Shown here piece after piece: positions 9,064 through 17,979 of a stretch of DNA of 64,000 nt. This DNA comes from Aequorivita aurantiaca (lineage in GTDB: Bacteria > Bacteroidota > Bacteroidia > Flavobacteriales > Flavobacteriaceae). The position numbers were made by a program, and so were the translations under genes. The DNA is taken from assembly GCF_030410135.1 (NCBI RefSeq), contig NZ_JAUGQQ010000001.1, positions 620,001 to 684,000 of the forward strand, in the 5' to 3' direction. The notes beneath the pieces were generated by a model. It did no database searches. It saw only the letters and a list, made by a program, of their open reading frames with translations, and was not told where the DNA came from. Each line of letters opens with the position of its first letter. Position 1 is the first letter of the stretch.

Positions 9064-10536
9064 ATGAAAAATTCCTACTTCTCACTTTCCGTTTCGGGTA
9101 GTGTATTTTCTCTTTTAATCTTTTTGTTTACTGTTTCTGTTAATGCCCAAGTGGGTATTGGGAATACCAATCCAGCAGCTTCATCAGTATTAGATGTTAC
9201 TTCAACGGATAAAGGAATGTTAGTGCCTCGGATGACTACTACTCAAAGGTTAGCTATTACAACTCCCGCCAACAGTCTTTTAGTATACGACACAAACTTG
9301 GAATCTTTTTTCCATTTTGATGATACTCCCCCTCCAGGAAGCTGGGTTAGAATAAATTCTACCACAAACCAAAGAAGTAATTATAAGTTAGTAAAAACTG
9401 TAGCAGATTTTCCTGCGCCCTTAAGCGGAAAAATCACTTTGCAGACAAATACTTACTATGAAATTAACGGACTGATTAACCTTACGACTCCGATTGATTT
9501 AAATAATGCCTATATTTCTGGAATGGATGCAAATGAAGATATTCTGTCATTTGCCGGGGGAACTGTTTTTGAAGGAAATACTGGCGGCAGTATTCGAAAC
9601 ATTACAATCAAAGGAGCGAGAGCCTTTAATATTGTTGGTCCCGGAGCCGCCACTCCGTCTTCTCTTCTTATTCAGAACACCATTATTGATGGAATGACAA
9701 CTCGTGTAGGAACTATTTCGTCATTGGGACTATATTTTGGAAATATTGTTCAGTTTATAAATAATGTTGGCGGTATTACTTATACCAATATAGGAAATTT
9801 GCTCTTAAATAACCAAGCCTGGTTAGGTACTAACTTAGGTACTTTCGAAACGTACACTGGTACCTTTGGATTAATAGAAAAAGTGAGCGGATTTAGTACT
9901 GTTCCCCTCAGTGCCACTGCATTAGATGTTAGTAATACAGGATTAACCGTAGGTACTGGTGTTTTGTTGGGAACGGTTTTTTCCGGAGGGGGCACGTATG
10001 TAAAACCTTATCCTGCAGCAAGCACTTATCCTGGCTATAATTTTTCAACGGCTTGGACCGTAAACAGCCCTGGGATTCCGAGAGAGGCTGATGATGCGGC
10101 TACAGGCGATATAAATCTATCAGCAGCAGTAGGTACAGGAGCTGAAACTTCTTTTGGTTCAAATGGAACTCCAATAAAGGTACTTGGAACAACCACTTCG
10201 AATAATCTTTTTCGCTTTGAAAATCCAGTAAATAATCGAATAACCTATAGAGGATCAAAGAAAAGATATTTTCAAGTCACTGGTTCGGTTTCATTCCAGT
10301 CTGAAGCGGAACCTACGATTATTTTATATATAGCTAAGAATGGAGTTGTTCTTCCTGAAACAAAGGTTTATGGACGGGGGGCTAGTGGGTTTTTGCTTAA
10401 TAATTCCGGAATCTTAGCCCTACCGATAGTTGGAACTGTTGAACTAAAAAATGGAGATTATATTGAAATATGGGCAGAACGTTTTTCTGGTACAGGTAAG
10501 ATGAATACAGTTTCTCTAAATCTTACCGCTAGATAA
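9064..10536 (+). CDS. Secreted surface protein, flavobacterial tail-fibre-like head
   Basis: A 490-residue protein of unknown function. It has a clear signal peptide (cleavage near VNAQ, residue 29) followed by VGIGNTNPAASSVLDV and GMLVPRMTTTQR, a head segment that recurs in many flavobacterial exported proteins. The middle (about 120-270) is rich in short N/G/T/I beta segments such as GTVFEGNTGGSIRNITIKG, compatible with a right-handed beta-helix. The C-terminal ~130 residues resemble a jelly-roll-like module. No clear type IX secretion C-terminal domain is seen. Its last 21 bp overlap the convergent deacetylase gene. The function (adhesin, surface layer or capsule binding) is open. Confidence 0.7.
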   Translation: MKNSYFSLSVSGSVFSLLIFLFTVSVNAQVGIGNTNPAASSVLDVTSTDKGMLVPRMTTTQRLAITTPANSLLVYDTNLESFFHFDDTPPPGSWVRINSTTNQRSNYKLVKTVADFPAPLSGKITLQTNTYYEINGLINLTTPIDLNNAYISGMDANEDILSFAGGTVFEGNTGGSIRNITIKGARAFNIVGPGAATPSSLLIQNTIIDGMTTRVGTISSLGLYFGNIVQFINNVGGITYTNIGNLLLNNQAWLGTNLGTFETYTGTFGLIEKVSGFSTVPLSATALDVSNTGLTVGTGVLLGTVFSGGGTYVKPYPAASTYPGYNFSTAWTVNSPGIPREADDAATGDINLSAAVGTGAETSFGSNGTPIKVLGTTTSNNLFRFENPVNNRITYRGSKKRYFQVTGSVSFQSEAEPTIILYIAKNGVVLPETKVYGRGASGFLLNNSGILALPIVGTVELKNGDYIEIWAERFSGTGKMNTVSLNLTAR

Positions 10537-11190
10537 ATAAGAATTTTGGTTTATTGATTTACACAACAAATCTCTCTCCCTAATAAACCCCAAAACCTTC
10601 GGCAAAACATACCGAAGGTTTTTTTCTGCCTTTAGGCTGTCGTGAAACACAACTACGCTCCCCGATCTTAAATTTTTCAATACATTTTGAAGGCATTTTT
10701 CTTCGGAAACTTTTGCATCGTAATCATAACTTATAATATCCCACATCACAATTTTAAACCCTTTTTGCTGGAGTATTTTGGCCTGCTGCGAAGTTACTTT
10801 TCCATAGGGCGGACGGAATAATATTTCAGAATTCTTGATTGTGAATTCAGAATTAAGTAGTTCTTTAAATTTCAATACATTTTCTACATATTCCGACGTT
10901 TCAGTTCTCCAGCCATTTAAATGGTTAAAAGTGTGATTGCCCACGGAATGCCCTTCGGCAAGAATTCTTCTAAAAATTTCGGGATGCTTTTGCACGTTTT
11001 CGCCTATGCAAAAGAATGTTGCTTTTGCTTTGTGCTTTTTCAGCTCGTCCAAAACCCAAGAGGTTACTTCTGGAATTGGGCCATCGTCAAAAGTTAAATA
11101 AACTGAATCCTTGGAATCCGAAAATGCCCAAATTCGCTCAGGGTATAACCCCTGGATGAATCTGGGCATTTTTATTAAATTGAATTTCAA
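10516..11190 (-). CDS. Polysaccharide deacetylase family protein (NodB fold)
   Basis: A 224-residue CE4-type enzyme that removes N- or O-acetyl groups from a carbohydrate polymer. Motif 1 TFDDGP at 33-38 (metal/base Asp), motif 2 HTFNH at 86-90 (metal His pair), motif 3 RPPYG at 126-130, WDIISYDYD near 150 and VVFHDS near 180 are all in place. There is no signal peptide. It lies 6 bp behind the DUF2723 membrane protein, so both are co-transcribed and probably act on the same glycan. The substrate is unknown. The 3' end overlaps the convergent surface-protein gene by 21 bp. Confidence 0.88.
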   Translation of the reverse strand: MKFNLIKMPRFIQGLYPERIWAFSDSKDSVYLTFDDGPIPEVTSWVLDELKKHKAKATFFCIGENVQKHPEIFRRILAEGHSVGNHTFNHLNGWRTETSEYVENVLKFKELLNSEFTIKNSEILFRPPYGKVTSQQAKILQQKGFKIVMWDIISYDYDAKVSEEKCLQNVLKNLRSGSVVVFHDSLKAEKNLRYVLPKVLGFIRERDLLCKSINQNSYLSSGKI

Positions 11191-11196
11191 TCTTTT

Positions 11197-14100
11197 CTAA
11201 TTTACAGGAATTTCTGTTTCAATATTTTGAATTGGTTCTTCTTCCATTTTTTTTAGGAGATTGGAGTCTAATGGAATTTCAATAGTTGAATCTGTTCTAA
11301 ATTCCTTGTCCAGATCAATTGCTTCATCCGGGGAATAGAAGTGTCGGAACAGTTTCAGGTAGTCATTGAATTTCTTGGCTTCCTCCCGCGCAAAGGTTTC
11401 ATCGTCATACATTACGGCCAGTTGAACCAAGCTTCGGTATCGTTCCACGTCACTTATAATGTCTGAAGCAATGTTGCGTTGGTTGTTGAATTTTAAACTG
11501 TTGTAATACACTAGATGTTCCTGATATAATTTTGTAACATCTTCATAGACTTTGCGGGCCTTTTCGGGTATGTCCAATTCGTAATAGCCTATCACGAACG
11601 GTTCCAGCAAACTGTAGTATTCAAAATATTTAACTGGCATTTTATCCATTGCCAGGTCGAGCACTTTCTCGGCTTTTCCGTTTTCGCCATTGTTGATGAG
11701 TGCTTCGGCAAGTCGGGCTAGGTTGCTTCGGTAGGTTATTCCATTCCTGCGTGTTTCGGTATCGTGGTATATGTCCGGACTTCCGCTATTGCCCCAATCC
11801 CACGACATCACGATATCATACATTTTGTTGGCATCTATTCGGCCCATATCAAAAGGATTCCGTTTGTTTAATGGCGTTTTTATTGGAACCAGTTTGTAAA
11901 CAACGCCGTCCAGCTGCAAATAATCCTTCATCCATAGATAATCGTCATCGCCAAAGCTACCACCGCTGAAATAAATGGGACGTTCCCAATTGTTATTGGC
12001 AATAATATCCAGCATCATCATTCGGTTTTTATAAATAATGTCGCCTTTTAAATTGATATCGATGTAAGGCACAATTTTATCTGCGTCCTTTTGGTCCACA
12101 ATTCCGTTTCTGAGCACTGCTTCTTTGTCCACTGGAATGCGGATAACCTTGGACGGGAATGTGTTTATCACTTGTCCGCTGGGCAGCTCCATTTGTGTAG
12201 CGGGGCTATCATTTGCAACAAAGTTCATCCAGGTTTTTATATCAATGGTATCCTTTGTTGTTTGTTGGAAAATAAGAAAGTCTCGTGTTCCGTAGCGGTA
12301 TTTTTCGTGTGTCAATTGCGATGGAATTGGATCACTCGTGAAGGCTTTCTTCTTCATATCATCAATATACCAATCGGTTTGGAACAAACTCGTGTTCACT
12401 ATCCGAACGTCCTGACGATAGCCCTCAACATTCTGTGCATACCACAGGGCGAAGGTGTCATTATCGCCAATGGTGAAAAGTATGGCGTTTTCATCACAGG
12501 AATCCAAATACATTTTGCCCATGGACTGGGCGGTATACCGGTTGCTTCGGTCGTGGTCGTCCCAGTTTTGGGTAGCCAACAATACGGGGGCGGCCAAAGT
12601 GGTAGCAATAAGCACCACTGGCAGGGCTACCTTCGGTTTCAAATAATTTTTCAATATGTCGAAAAGTGCATAAACGCCATAGCCTATCCACATTGCGAAA
12701 ACATAGAAACTTCCCACTAAAGCATAGTCGCGCTCCCGCGGTTCAAAGGGTCGTTCGTTGAGGTATATTTTGAGGGCAAGCCCCATAAATAGAAACAGCA
12801 CCAGCAACACCCAAAAACTTTTTTGGTCGTTTTTGAAATGAAAAACCAAACCAATTATACCCAAAATCAGAGGAAGGAAAAAGTAGGTATTGCGAGCTTT
12901 GTTGTTTTCCATATCACTGGGCAAGGCCTCCTGATTGCCCAGCCGCAGGGCATCAATGAACTTAATTCCACTCAGCCAGTTTCCGTGGAGGTCCGTATAT
13001 TGGCCCTGAACATCGTCCTGTCTTCCGGTAAAGTTCCACATAAAGTAGCGCCAATACATGTAGCCAAATTGAAACTCTAGCATAAACTGTATATTCTGTA
13101 AAAAGGAGGGTTTTTGAATGTCCAGATATTGGCTAAAATTCTTCAGAAATTTATCATACCCTTCCTTGTCCACCAAATCCTGGTTGTATGCCTGCTTGAA
13201 TTTATTTACCTCTTCCACAAGTCGTGGCTCGCTTAAATATTCACTTTTAATGGAAAAATCCAAACCGTTGGTAAACTCCAAATAGTTTTTGCTATGCTCG
13301 GTGCTCCACATTCGTGGCAAGAAACCTTTTTGGGAATCTTCAGTGTTCTGGGCTGCGTTTTTATAATTGTTTACAATAACATATTTGCCAGTTGCTTCAT
13401 CCTTTTCATAATTTGGCTTTTCGTCCCTATAAGGATTGTCTTCATCTAAACCTACATAACTTTCCGTGAAAAGCGGTCCGTAGAAAAGATGTGTCTCAGG
13501 ATATTGTTCCCTATTATAGTATGCCAATAGTTCGCGGGCATTGTTCGGATTATTTTCATTTATCACTGTTCCCGCATTTGCGCGAATTGGAAGCATTAGC
13601 CAACTGGAAAATCCAATAAATATGAAGAGTACACACAGCAGTAACGTATTCAGTTGGGCATATCCTCTTCTTCTCGTAAAGCGCAACCCGATAATAAAAA
13701 GTACCACAAAAAGCAATGCAGCAAATATGGTCCCGGAGTTAAAAGGGAGCCCGATGCTGTTTACAAAAAACAATTCAGAAGCGCTAAAGAATTTCATTGT
13801 CCACGGCAATAAAAGCTTAAAAATTAAAAGAAGTATAGCGACGGCTACAATATTTGCAACTATGAAATTCTTTACGGTAACGGTTTTGTAATGTTTGAAG
13901 AAATACAAAAAACCGATAGCAGGAATGGTTAGCAATGCCATAAAGTGCACTCCAAAGGAAAGCCCTATAATAAATGCGATAAGGATAACCCAGCGGTTGC
14001 CACGGGGTTCCAGCATATCGCGTTCCCAACGCAAGGCGGTATAAAATAGCACCGACATTAAAAAGATTGCACTTGCGTAAACCTCAGCTTCCACTGCGTT

Positions 14101-14520
14101 GTACCAAAAACTATCCGTAAAGGTAAATGCTAGCGAGCCTACTGCGGCACTTCCAATAATTGCTATTGCATTGTTTCTTTTTATTTCGTGATGTTTCGAA
14201 ACAATATTGGTTAGCAAAATTGTGAGTGACCAAAACATAAACAAAATGGTGAATGCACTGGAAAAAACGGACATTAAGTTAATGGTAAGTGCAATATATG
14301 AAGCATCCGGTGCGAATATGGAGAAAAACGCCCCCAATAATTGAAAGAGCGGTGCGCCCGGCGGATGGCCCACCTCAAGATTGCTGGATGTGGCAATATA
14401 TTCACCCGCATCCCAAAAACTTACTGTCGGTTCCACGGTTAACCAATAGGTAGTAAGGGCAACGGCAAAGACAATCCAGCCAGTAATTTTGTTCCATTTT
14501 GTAAAGTTGAAAGAACCCAT
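11197..14520 (-). CDS. DUF2723 multi-spanning membrane protein (GT-C/PMT-like)
   Basis: A 1107-residue protein. The N-terminal half carries ten or more hydrophobic segments and the GT-C-like start VEPTVSFWDAGEYIATS (DxGE near residue 33) with VGHPPGAPLFQLLG, the DUF2723 signature in Bacteroidota. This resembles protein O-mannosyltransferases that use lipid-linked sugars. A soluble segment follows (NWDDHDRSNRYTA near 615, GDNDTFALWYAQ near 645), and helical repeats near residues 960-1040 look TPR-like. The ATG at 14520 (MGSFNF) is preferred to an upstream start at 14565 because it leads straight into the first membrane helix. It is the first gene of an operon with the deacetylase. Protein or envelope glycosylation is likely but inferred. 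Confidence 0.85.
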   Translation of the reverse strand: MGSFNFTKWNKITGWIVFAVALTTYWLTVEPTVSFWDAGEYIATSSNLEVGHPPGAPLFQLLGAFFSIFAPDASYIALTINLMSVFSSAFTILFMFWSLTILLTNIVSKHHEIKRNNAIAIIGSAAVGSLAFTFTDSFWYNAVEAEVYASAIFLMSVLFYTALRWERDMLEPRGNRWVILIAFIIGLSFGVHFMALLTIPAIGFLYFFKHYKTVTVKNFIVANIVAVAILLLIFKLLLPWTMKFFSASELFFVNSIGLPFNSGTIFAALLFVVLFIIGLRFTRRRGYAQLNTLLLCVLFIFIGFSSWLMLPIRANAGTVINENNPNNARELLAYYNREQYPETHLFYGPLFTESYVGLDEDNPYRDEKPNYEKDEATGKYVIVNNYKNAAQNTEDSQKGFLPRMWSTEHSKNYLEFTNGLDFSIKSEYLSEPRLVEEVNKFKQAYNQDLVDKEGYDKFLKNFSQYLDIQKPSFLQNIQFMLEFQFGYMYWRYFMWNFTGRQDDVQGQYTDLHGNWLSGIKFIDALRLGNQEALPSDMENNKARNTYFFLPLILGIIGLVFHFKNDQKSFWVLLVLFLFMGLALKIYLNERPFEPRERDYALVGSFYVFAMWIGYGVYALFDILKNYLKPKVALPVVLIATTLAAPVLLATQNWDDHDRSNRYTAQSMGKMYLDSCDENAILFTIGDNDTFALWYAQNVEGYRQDVRIVNTSLFQTDWYIDDMKKKAFTSDPIPSQLTHEKYRYGTRDFLIFQQTTKDTIDIKTWMNFVANDSPATQMELPSGQVINTFPSKVIRIPVDKEAVLRNGIVDQKDADKIVPYIDINLKGDIIYKNRMMMLDIIANNNWERPIYFSGGSFGDDDYLWMKDYLQLDGVVYKLVPIKTPLNKRNPFDMGRIDANKMYDIVMSWDWGNSGSPDIYHDTETRRNGITYRSNLARLAEALINNGENGKAEKVLDLAMDKMPVKYFEYYSLLEPFVIGYYELDIPEKARKVYEDVTKLYQEHLVYYNSLKFNNQRNIASDIISDVERYRSLVQLAVMYDDETFAREEAKKFNDYLKLFRHFYSPDEAIDLDKEFRTDSTIEIPLDSNLLKKMEEEPIQNIETEIPVN

Positions 14521-14659
14521 AAGCAATTTAAATTTGAACGGGACGAATTTACTAATAATATACATAGCCCCAATTATGTTATTGAGGTAACGTAGAATAT
14601 GGTGCTATATTTTTAATGATGCCAATGTGGGACAGTACAAATTTTTTGCAATAAAATAT

Positions 14660-14689
14660 TTGTACAAGCCAAAGTTTGTATTAAATTTG
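14660..14689 (+). promoter_or_regulatory. Consensus promoter of tRNA-Gln
   Basis: TTG at 14660-14662 (within TTTG), exactly 19 nt, then TAAATTTG at 14682-14689: a full match to the Bacteroidota -33/-7 consensus. The tRNA starts 41 bp after the -7 box. Confidence 0.75.
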
Positions 14690-14729
14690 CCACCTCATTA
14701 TTGCCCCGCCACAATTGGGGATGGAATGA

Positions 14730-14802
14730 TGGCCCATGGTGTAACTGGCAACACGTCTGATTTTGGTTCAGAAGAGTCTAGGTTCGAGCCCTAGTGGGCC
14801 AA
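14730..14802 (+). tRNA. tRNA-Gln (UUG anticodon)
   Basis: A full cloverleaf can be folded. The acceptor stem is TGGCCCA with TGGGCCA (seven pairs), the D-stem GTGT/ACAC, and the anticodon stem TCTGA/TCAGA with loop TTTTGGT placing TTG at the anticodon. The T-stem is CTAGG/CCTAG with loop TTCGAGC. The discriminator is A and the CCA end is not encoded. TTG reads CAA (Gln). Confidence 0.95.
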
Positions 14803-14810
14803 CAAATTAG

Positions 14811-14842
14811 AATCCCAATCTTAAAAAAGTTTGGGATTTTTT
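14811..14842 (+). terminator. Intrinsic terminator after tRNA-Gln
   Basis: An 8-bp stem AATCCCAA/TTGGGATT with a 12-nt loop is followed by a T run. It starts 8 bp after the tRNA and fits a single-gene tRNA transcript. Confidence 0.75.
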
Positions 14843-14844
14843 AT

Positions 14845-15030
14845 TTCATAAATTTTTATATAAATGGTGAAGAATTCTATTATCTATCATATATACGAAG
14901 CAATACAGATAAGTTTATTTCAGTAATAAATTCAAAAACTGGAGAAGTAATACATACGGTATATCGTCCAATGTCATACAATTTCAGTGATAAGGACATG
15001 AAGATAATCCAAGAAGATATTGAGAAGTAA
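14845..15030 (+). pseudogene. Possible 3' remnant of an unknown gene
   Basis: An open frame of about 60 codons with protein-like composition (FYYLSYIRSN, ISVINSKTGEVIHTVYR, MKIIQEDIEK) ends at a normal stop. Its only upstream start in frame lies inside the tRNA, and no in-frame ATG precedes the coding-looking part. This suggests the C-terminal end of a gene whose 5' part was lost next to the tRNA. No family is recognised; a chance frame in AT-rich DNA is the alternative. Confidence 0.35.
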
Positions 15031-15044
15031 ATAAAGATTGCTGC

Positions 15045-16289
15045 TTAGCTTACCTCTTCGTTCTCCATATCAATAACCTTCGCAACCGTTTTTACAAGGC
15101 GGTTGTGGTTTTTTACGAAGGGATTGGTTTCATCCCAAACGTAACCTGCAAGAACCGCACAAATTTGTTCTTTTATTACCGGATTCTCAGGACGATGGAA
15201 GAATATTTTCTGAAGATTTCCCGTGTACCATTCACTAACGTAGGTCCTGAAAACATCAACACCTTTCATAATGTAGCCCGTATATTCTTTTTCCCAATCA
15301 ACTTTTTCGCCGTTCAATTGTTTCGTTATTAATTTGGCGGCCTTCACACCAGATTCGGTCGCAAAGGTTACGCCCGATGAAAATACCGGATCCAAAAATT
15401 CAGCACTGTTGCCTGTCAATGCGTAACCTTTGCCATAAAGCTGTTTTACTGCTTTTGAATAATTTTTGATTATATGCGGCTCAAAAAGGAATTCCAAATT
15501 TTTTAATCTATCATAATAATAATCCGAAGTTTTGAGCATTTCCCTAAGCTTTTCAGCATTTGTACCGCTGAAGGATTCAATATATTCCGTGGGCCCGACG
15601 AATCCGATACTGGTGTTTCCGTTCGAAAATGGAATCACCCAAAGCCATACTTCATCCTTCACAACATCAAAGGTTATGATGGTTCCTTCCACACCTTCGG
15701 GACGGTCTGGTTCGCTAACGTGTGTGAATATTGCCGAGTTTGCCTCTAAGGAAGAAGGTTTATCCAAATCCAACAAACGTGGCAAAACCCTTCCATAGCC
15801 GCTGCTGTCTATGATGAATTTGGCATGAATTTTATATTCATTTCCATTTTCATCCTTTACCGTGGTGGTGGAGTGGCCGTTGGCATCAAAATCTACAGCC
15901 GTTACTTCGTGTTGGAAAGAAACATCCACCCCTTTTTTAACGAGCTCCTTGGCAAGAGTGTTGTCAAAATCGGCGCGTGGAACCTGCCACGTATAATCCC
16001 AGCCGGGCGTGTGTTTCTGTGCAAAATCAAAATTACAAACAATGTCATTTTTTAAGAATCTTGCGCCAGCCTTAATTTCAAAATTCTGATCCATCAAACA
16101 CGCTAATAGTCCGGTTTCCTCAAAATGGTCCATGCATCGAGGCAAAAGGCTTTCGCCAATCACGAAACGCGGAAACTTACTTTTTTCTACTACTTTGGAG
16201 CTTATTCCGTTGTTTTTTAGATAGGCAGAAGCAACGCAACCGGATGGGCCAGCGCCAATAATTAACACATCAACAGCAATATCATTCAT
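15045..16289 (-). CDS. Flavin-dependent halogenase-like FAD monooxygenase
   Basis: A 414-residue flavoprotein. The FAD-binding GAGPSG is at residues 12-17, followed by the RFVIGESLLPR segment. The three features expected of flavin-dependent halogenases are present: the GxGxxG site, FEIKAGARF with a Lys (73) at the place of the catalytic lysine, and WLWVIP (215-220), matching WxWxIP. A GNSAEFLDPVFSSGV block follows near 315. Related geranylgeranyl-reductase/hydroxylase-like flavoproteins share part of this pattern, so halogenation is an inference supported by the adjoining flexirubin-type locus (some flexirubins are chlorinated). It is divergent from the ammonia-lyase gene. The ATG at 16289 sits directly before the Rossmann strand; an upstream extension to 16382 has no family match. 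Confidence 0.8.
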   Translation of the reverse strand: MNDIAVDVLIIGAGPSGCVASAYLKNNGISSKVVEKSKFPRFVIGESLLPRCMDHFEETGLLACLMDQNFEIKAGARFLKNDIVCNFDFAQKHTPGWDYTWQVPRADFDNTLAKELVKKGVDVSFQHEVTAVDFDANGHSTTTVKDENGNEYKIHAKFIIDSSGYGRVLPRLLDLDKPSSLEANSAIFTHVSEPDRPEGVEGTIITFDVVKDEVWLWVIPFSNGNTSIGFVGPTEYIESFSGTNAEKLREMLKTSDYYYDRLKNLEFLFEPHIIKNYSKAVKQLYGKGYALTGNSAEFLDPVFSSGVTFATESGVKAAKLITKQLNGEKVDWEKEYTGYIMKGVDVFRTYVSEWYTGNLQKIFFHRPENPVIKEQICAVLAGYVWDETNPFVKNHNRLVKTVAKVIDMENEEVS

Positions 16290-16319
16290 ATTATTAATAT
16301 ATAGATTGTTAAAAAATTC

Positions 16320-16327
16320 TAAATTTG
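16320..16327 (+). promoter_or_regulatory. Putative -7 box before the ammonia-lyase gene
   Basis: TAAATTTG, an exact match to TAnnTTTG, in the divergent region 66 bp before the ammonia-lyase ATG. No TTG occurs at the right spacing, so this is tentative. Confidence 0.35.
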
Positions 16328-16392
16328 CAATGCAAAATAAATATTTTTTTTGAGCAACTTTAATTTTTAATCGAACACACATTCAACCGTAA

Positions 16393-17925
16393 ATGCCAAC
16401 ATTACAAGGAAAACTGGAATTAACCGATTTTGAGAATGTTATAATCAAAAACGAAACGGTCCAACTTCACAAAGATATAGTAGATAGGGTTCAAAACAGT
16501 TTTGATTTTTTGAAAGAATTTTCCGAAAACAAAATTATTTACGGAGTCAACACCGGTTTCGGGCCCATGGCGCAATACAAAATAAAGGATGACCAGCGCA
16601 TCCAACTTCAATATAACCTTATCCGAAGCCACGCCTCGGGCACCGGCAATGCCATACCAGCGCAATACGTAAGGGCGGCAATGCTTGCACGAATGAACAC
16701 TCTGAGCCTTGGAAATAGCGGTGTACATCCATCAGTAATAAAATTGATGGGTGAATTGCTCAATAAAAACATCATCCCACTTATCTATGAGCACGGAGGC
16801 GTGGGCGCCAGTGGCGATTTGGTGCAACTGGCACATTTGGCCTTGGTACTTATTGGGGAGGGAGAAGTTTTTTACAAAGGTGAAAGAAGAAATACCGAAG
16901 ACGTGTTCAAGCTTGAAAATTTACAACCCATAAAAGTAGCCCTGCGCGAAGGCTTGGCCTTGATGAACGGAACTTCAGTAATGACGGGCATTGGATTGGT
17001 AAATGTGATAAATACAAAACATATAATGCGGTGGATGATCACAGCATCCTCGGCCATTAATGAAATTGTAAAGGCATATGATGACCACCTTTCTTTCGAA
17101 CTAAACCAAACCAAAAAACACGAGGGCCAGCGAAAAGTGGCTGAAATGATGCGCGCACATTTAAAGGACAGCAAACTAACACGCAAGCGCGAGCATCACC
17201 TTTATAGCGGAGCCAGCAATGAGGAGGTTTTTATCGAAAAAGTCCAGGAATATTACTCTCTGCGCTGTGTTCCACAAATCTTGGGTCCTGTTTTGGACAC
17301 GCTGAATGGCGTTGAAAAAATATTGATTGAAGAAGTAAATTCAGCAAATGACAACCCAATTGTTGATGTTGAAAAGCGCCACGTGTATCACGGCGGAAAC
17401 TTTCACGGCGATTATGTTTCGCTTGAAATGGACAAACTGAAAATAGTGGTAGCAAAAATGACAATGCTTGCCGAACGGCAGTTAAATTATCTGCTAAATT
17501 CAAAATTGAATGAGATTCTTCCACCATTCGTTAATCTTGGGAAATTGGGGCTCAATTTTGGAATGCAGGGCGTACAATTTACTGCAACTTCAACTACTGC
17601 GGAAAGCCAAATGCTCAGCAACCCAATGTATGTACACAGTATTCCAAACAATAATGACAATCAAGATGTGGTAAGCATGGGGACCAATGCTGCGCTTATT
17701 ACTAAAAAAGTAATTGAAAATGCATTTGAAGTGCTTGCCATAGAGCTAATAACAATAGTTCAGGCCATAGAATATTTAGGGGTTCAGAACGATGTTTCCT
17801 CGGAAACAAAGAAAATGTATGATGAAATTCGCCGAATAGTACCCGTTTTTAAGGAGGACGTCGTGATGTATCCTTACGTAAATAGCGTAAAGGAATTTTT
17901 GATGACCTCTGTAAATCAAGAATAA
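16393..17925 (+). CDS. Aromatic amino acid ammonia-lyase, probably tyrosine ammonia-lyase
   Basis: A 510-residue enzyme of the HAL/PAL/TAL family. The MIO cofactor triad Ala-Ser-Gly is at 139-141 in GGVGASGDL, the catalytic Tyr is at residue 50 in YGVNTGFGP, and NDNPIVD and QFTATSTTAES lie later. Sequence alone would also allow a histidine ammonia-lyase call, because the substrate-selectivity site reads NLIRSHASG (Ser79-His80), which resembles HAL. The characterised Flavobacterium johnsoniae TAL, encoded in a flexirubin locus, has the same local arrangement as far as I recall it. No hutU or hutI genes are near. Together with the PaaK-like ligase at 50.9 kb, deamination of tyrosine to 4-coumarate as aryl polyene starter is the best reading. 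Confidence 0.85.
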   Translation: MPTLQGKLELTDFENVIIKNETVQLHKDIVDRVQNSFDFLKEFSENKIIYGVNTGFGPMAQYKIKDDQRIQLQYNLIRSHASGTGNAIPAQYVRAAMLARMNTLSLGNSGVHPSVIKLMGELLNKNIIPLIYEHGGVGASGDLVQLAHLALVLIGEGEVFYKGERRNTEDVFKLENLQPIKVALREGLALMNGTSVMTGIGLVNVINTKHIMRWMITASSAINEIVKAYDDHLSFELNQTKKHEGQRKVAEMMRAHLKDSKLTRKREHHLYSGASNEEVFIEKVQEYYSLRCVPQILGPVLDTLNGVEKILIEEVNSANDNPIVDVEKRHVYHGGNFHGDYVSLEMDKLKIVVAKMTMLAERQLNYLLNSKLNEILPPFVNLGKLGLNFGMQGVQFTATSTTAESQMLSNPMYVHSIPNNNDNQDVVSMGTNAALITKKVIENAFEVLAIELITIVQAIEYLGVQNDVSSETKKMYDEIRRIVPVFKEDVVMYPYVNSVKEFLMTSVNQE

Positions 17926-17979
17926 ACTAAATTTGCAAAAAGACCATATCCCCTTAACTAACTAAAAACCAAGATAATT

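Noticed and set aside
12091-12720. Plus-strand 209-codon open frame
   Set aside because: It lies fully antisense to the DUF2723 gene, has no recognisable motifs and is a shadow of that coding frame.
16393-17925. Histidine ammonia-lyase (hutH)
   Set aside because: The selectivity site is HAL-like, but no hut genes are nearby and the pigment context with a PaaK-like ligase favours tyrosine ammonia-lyase.
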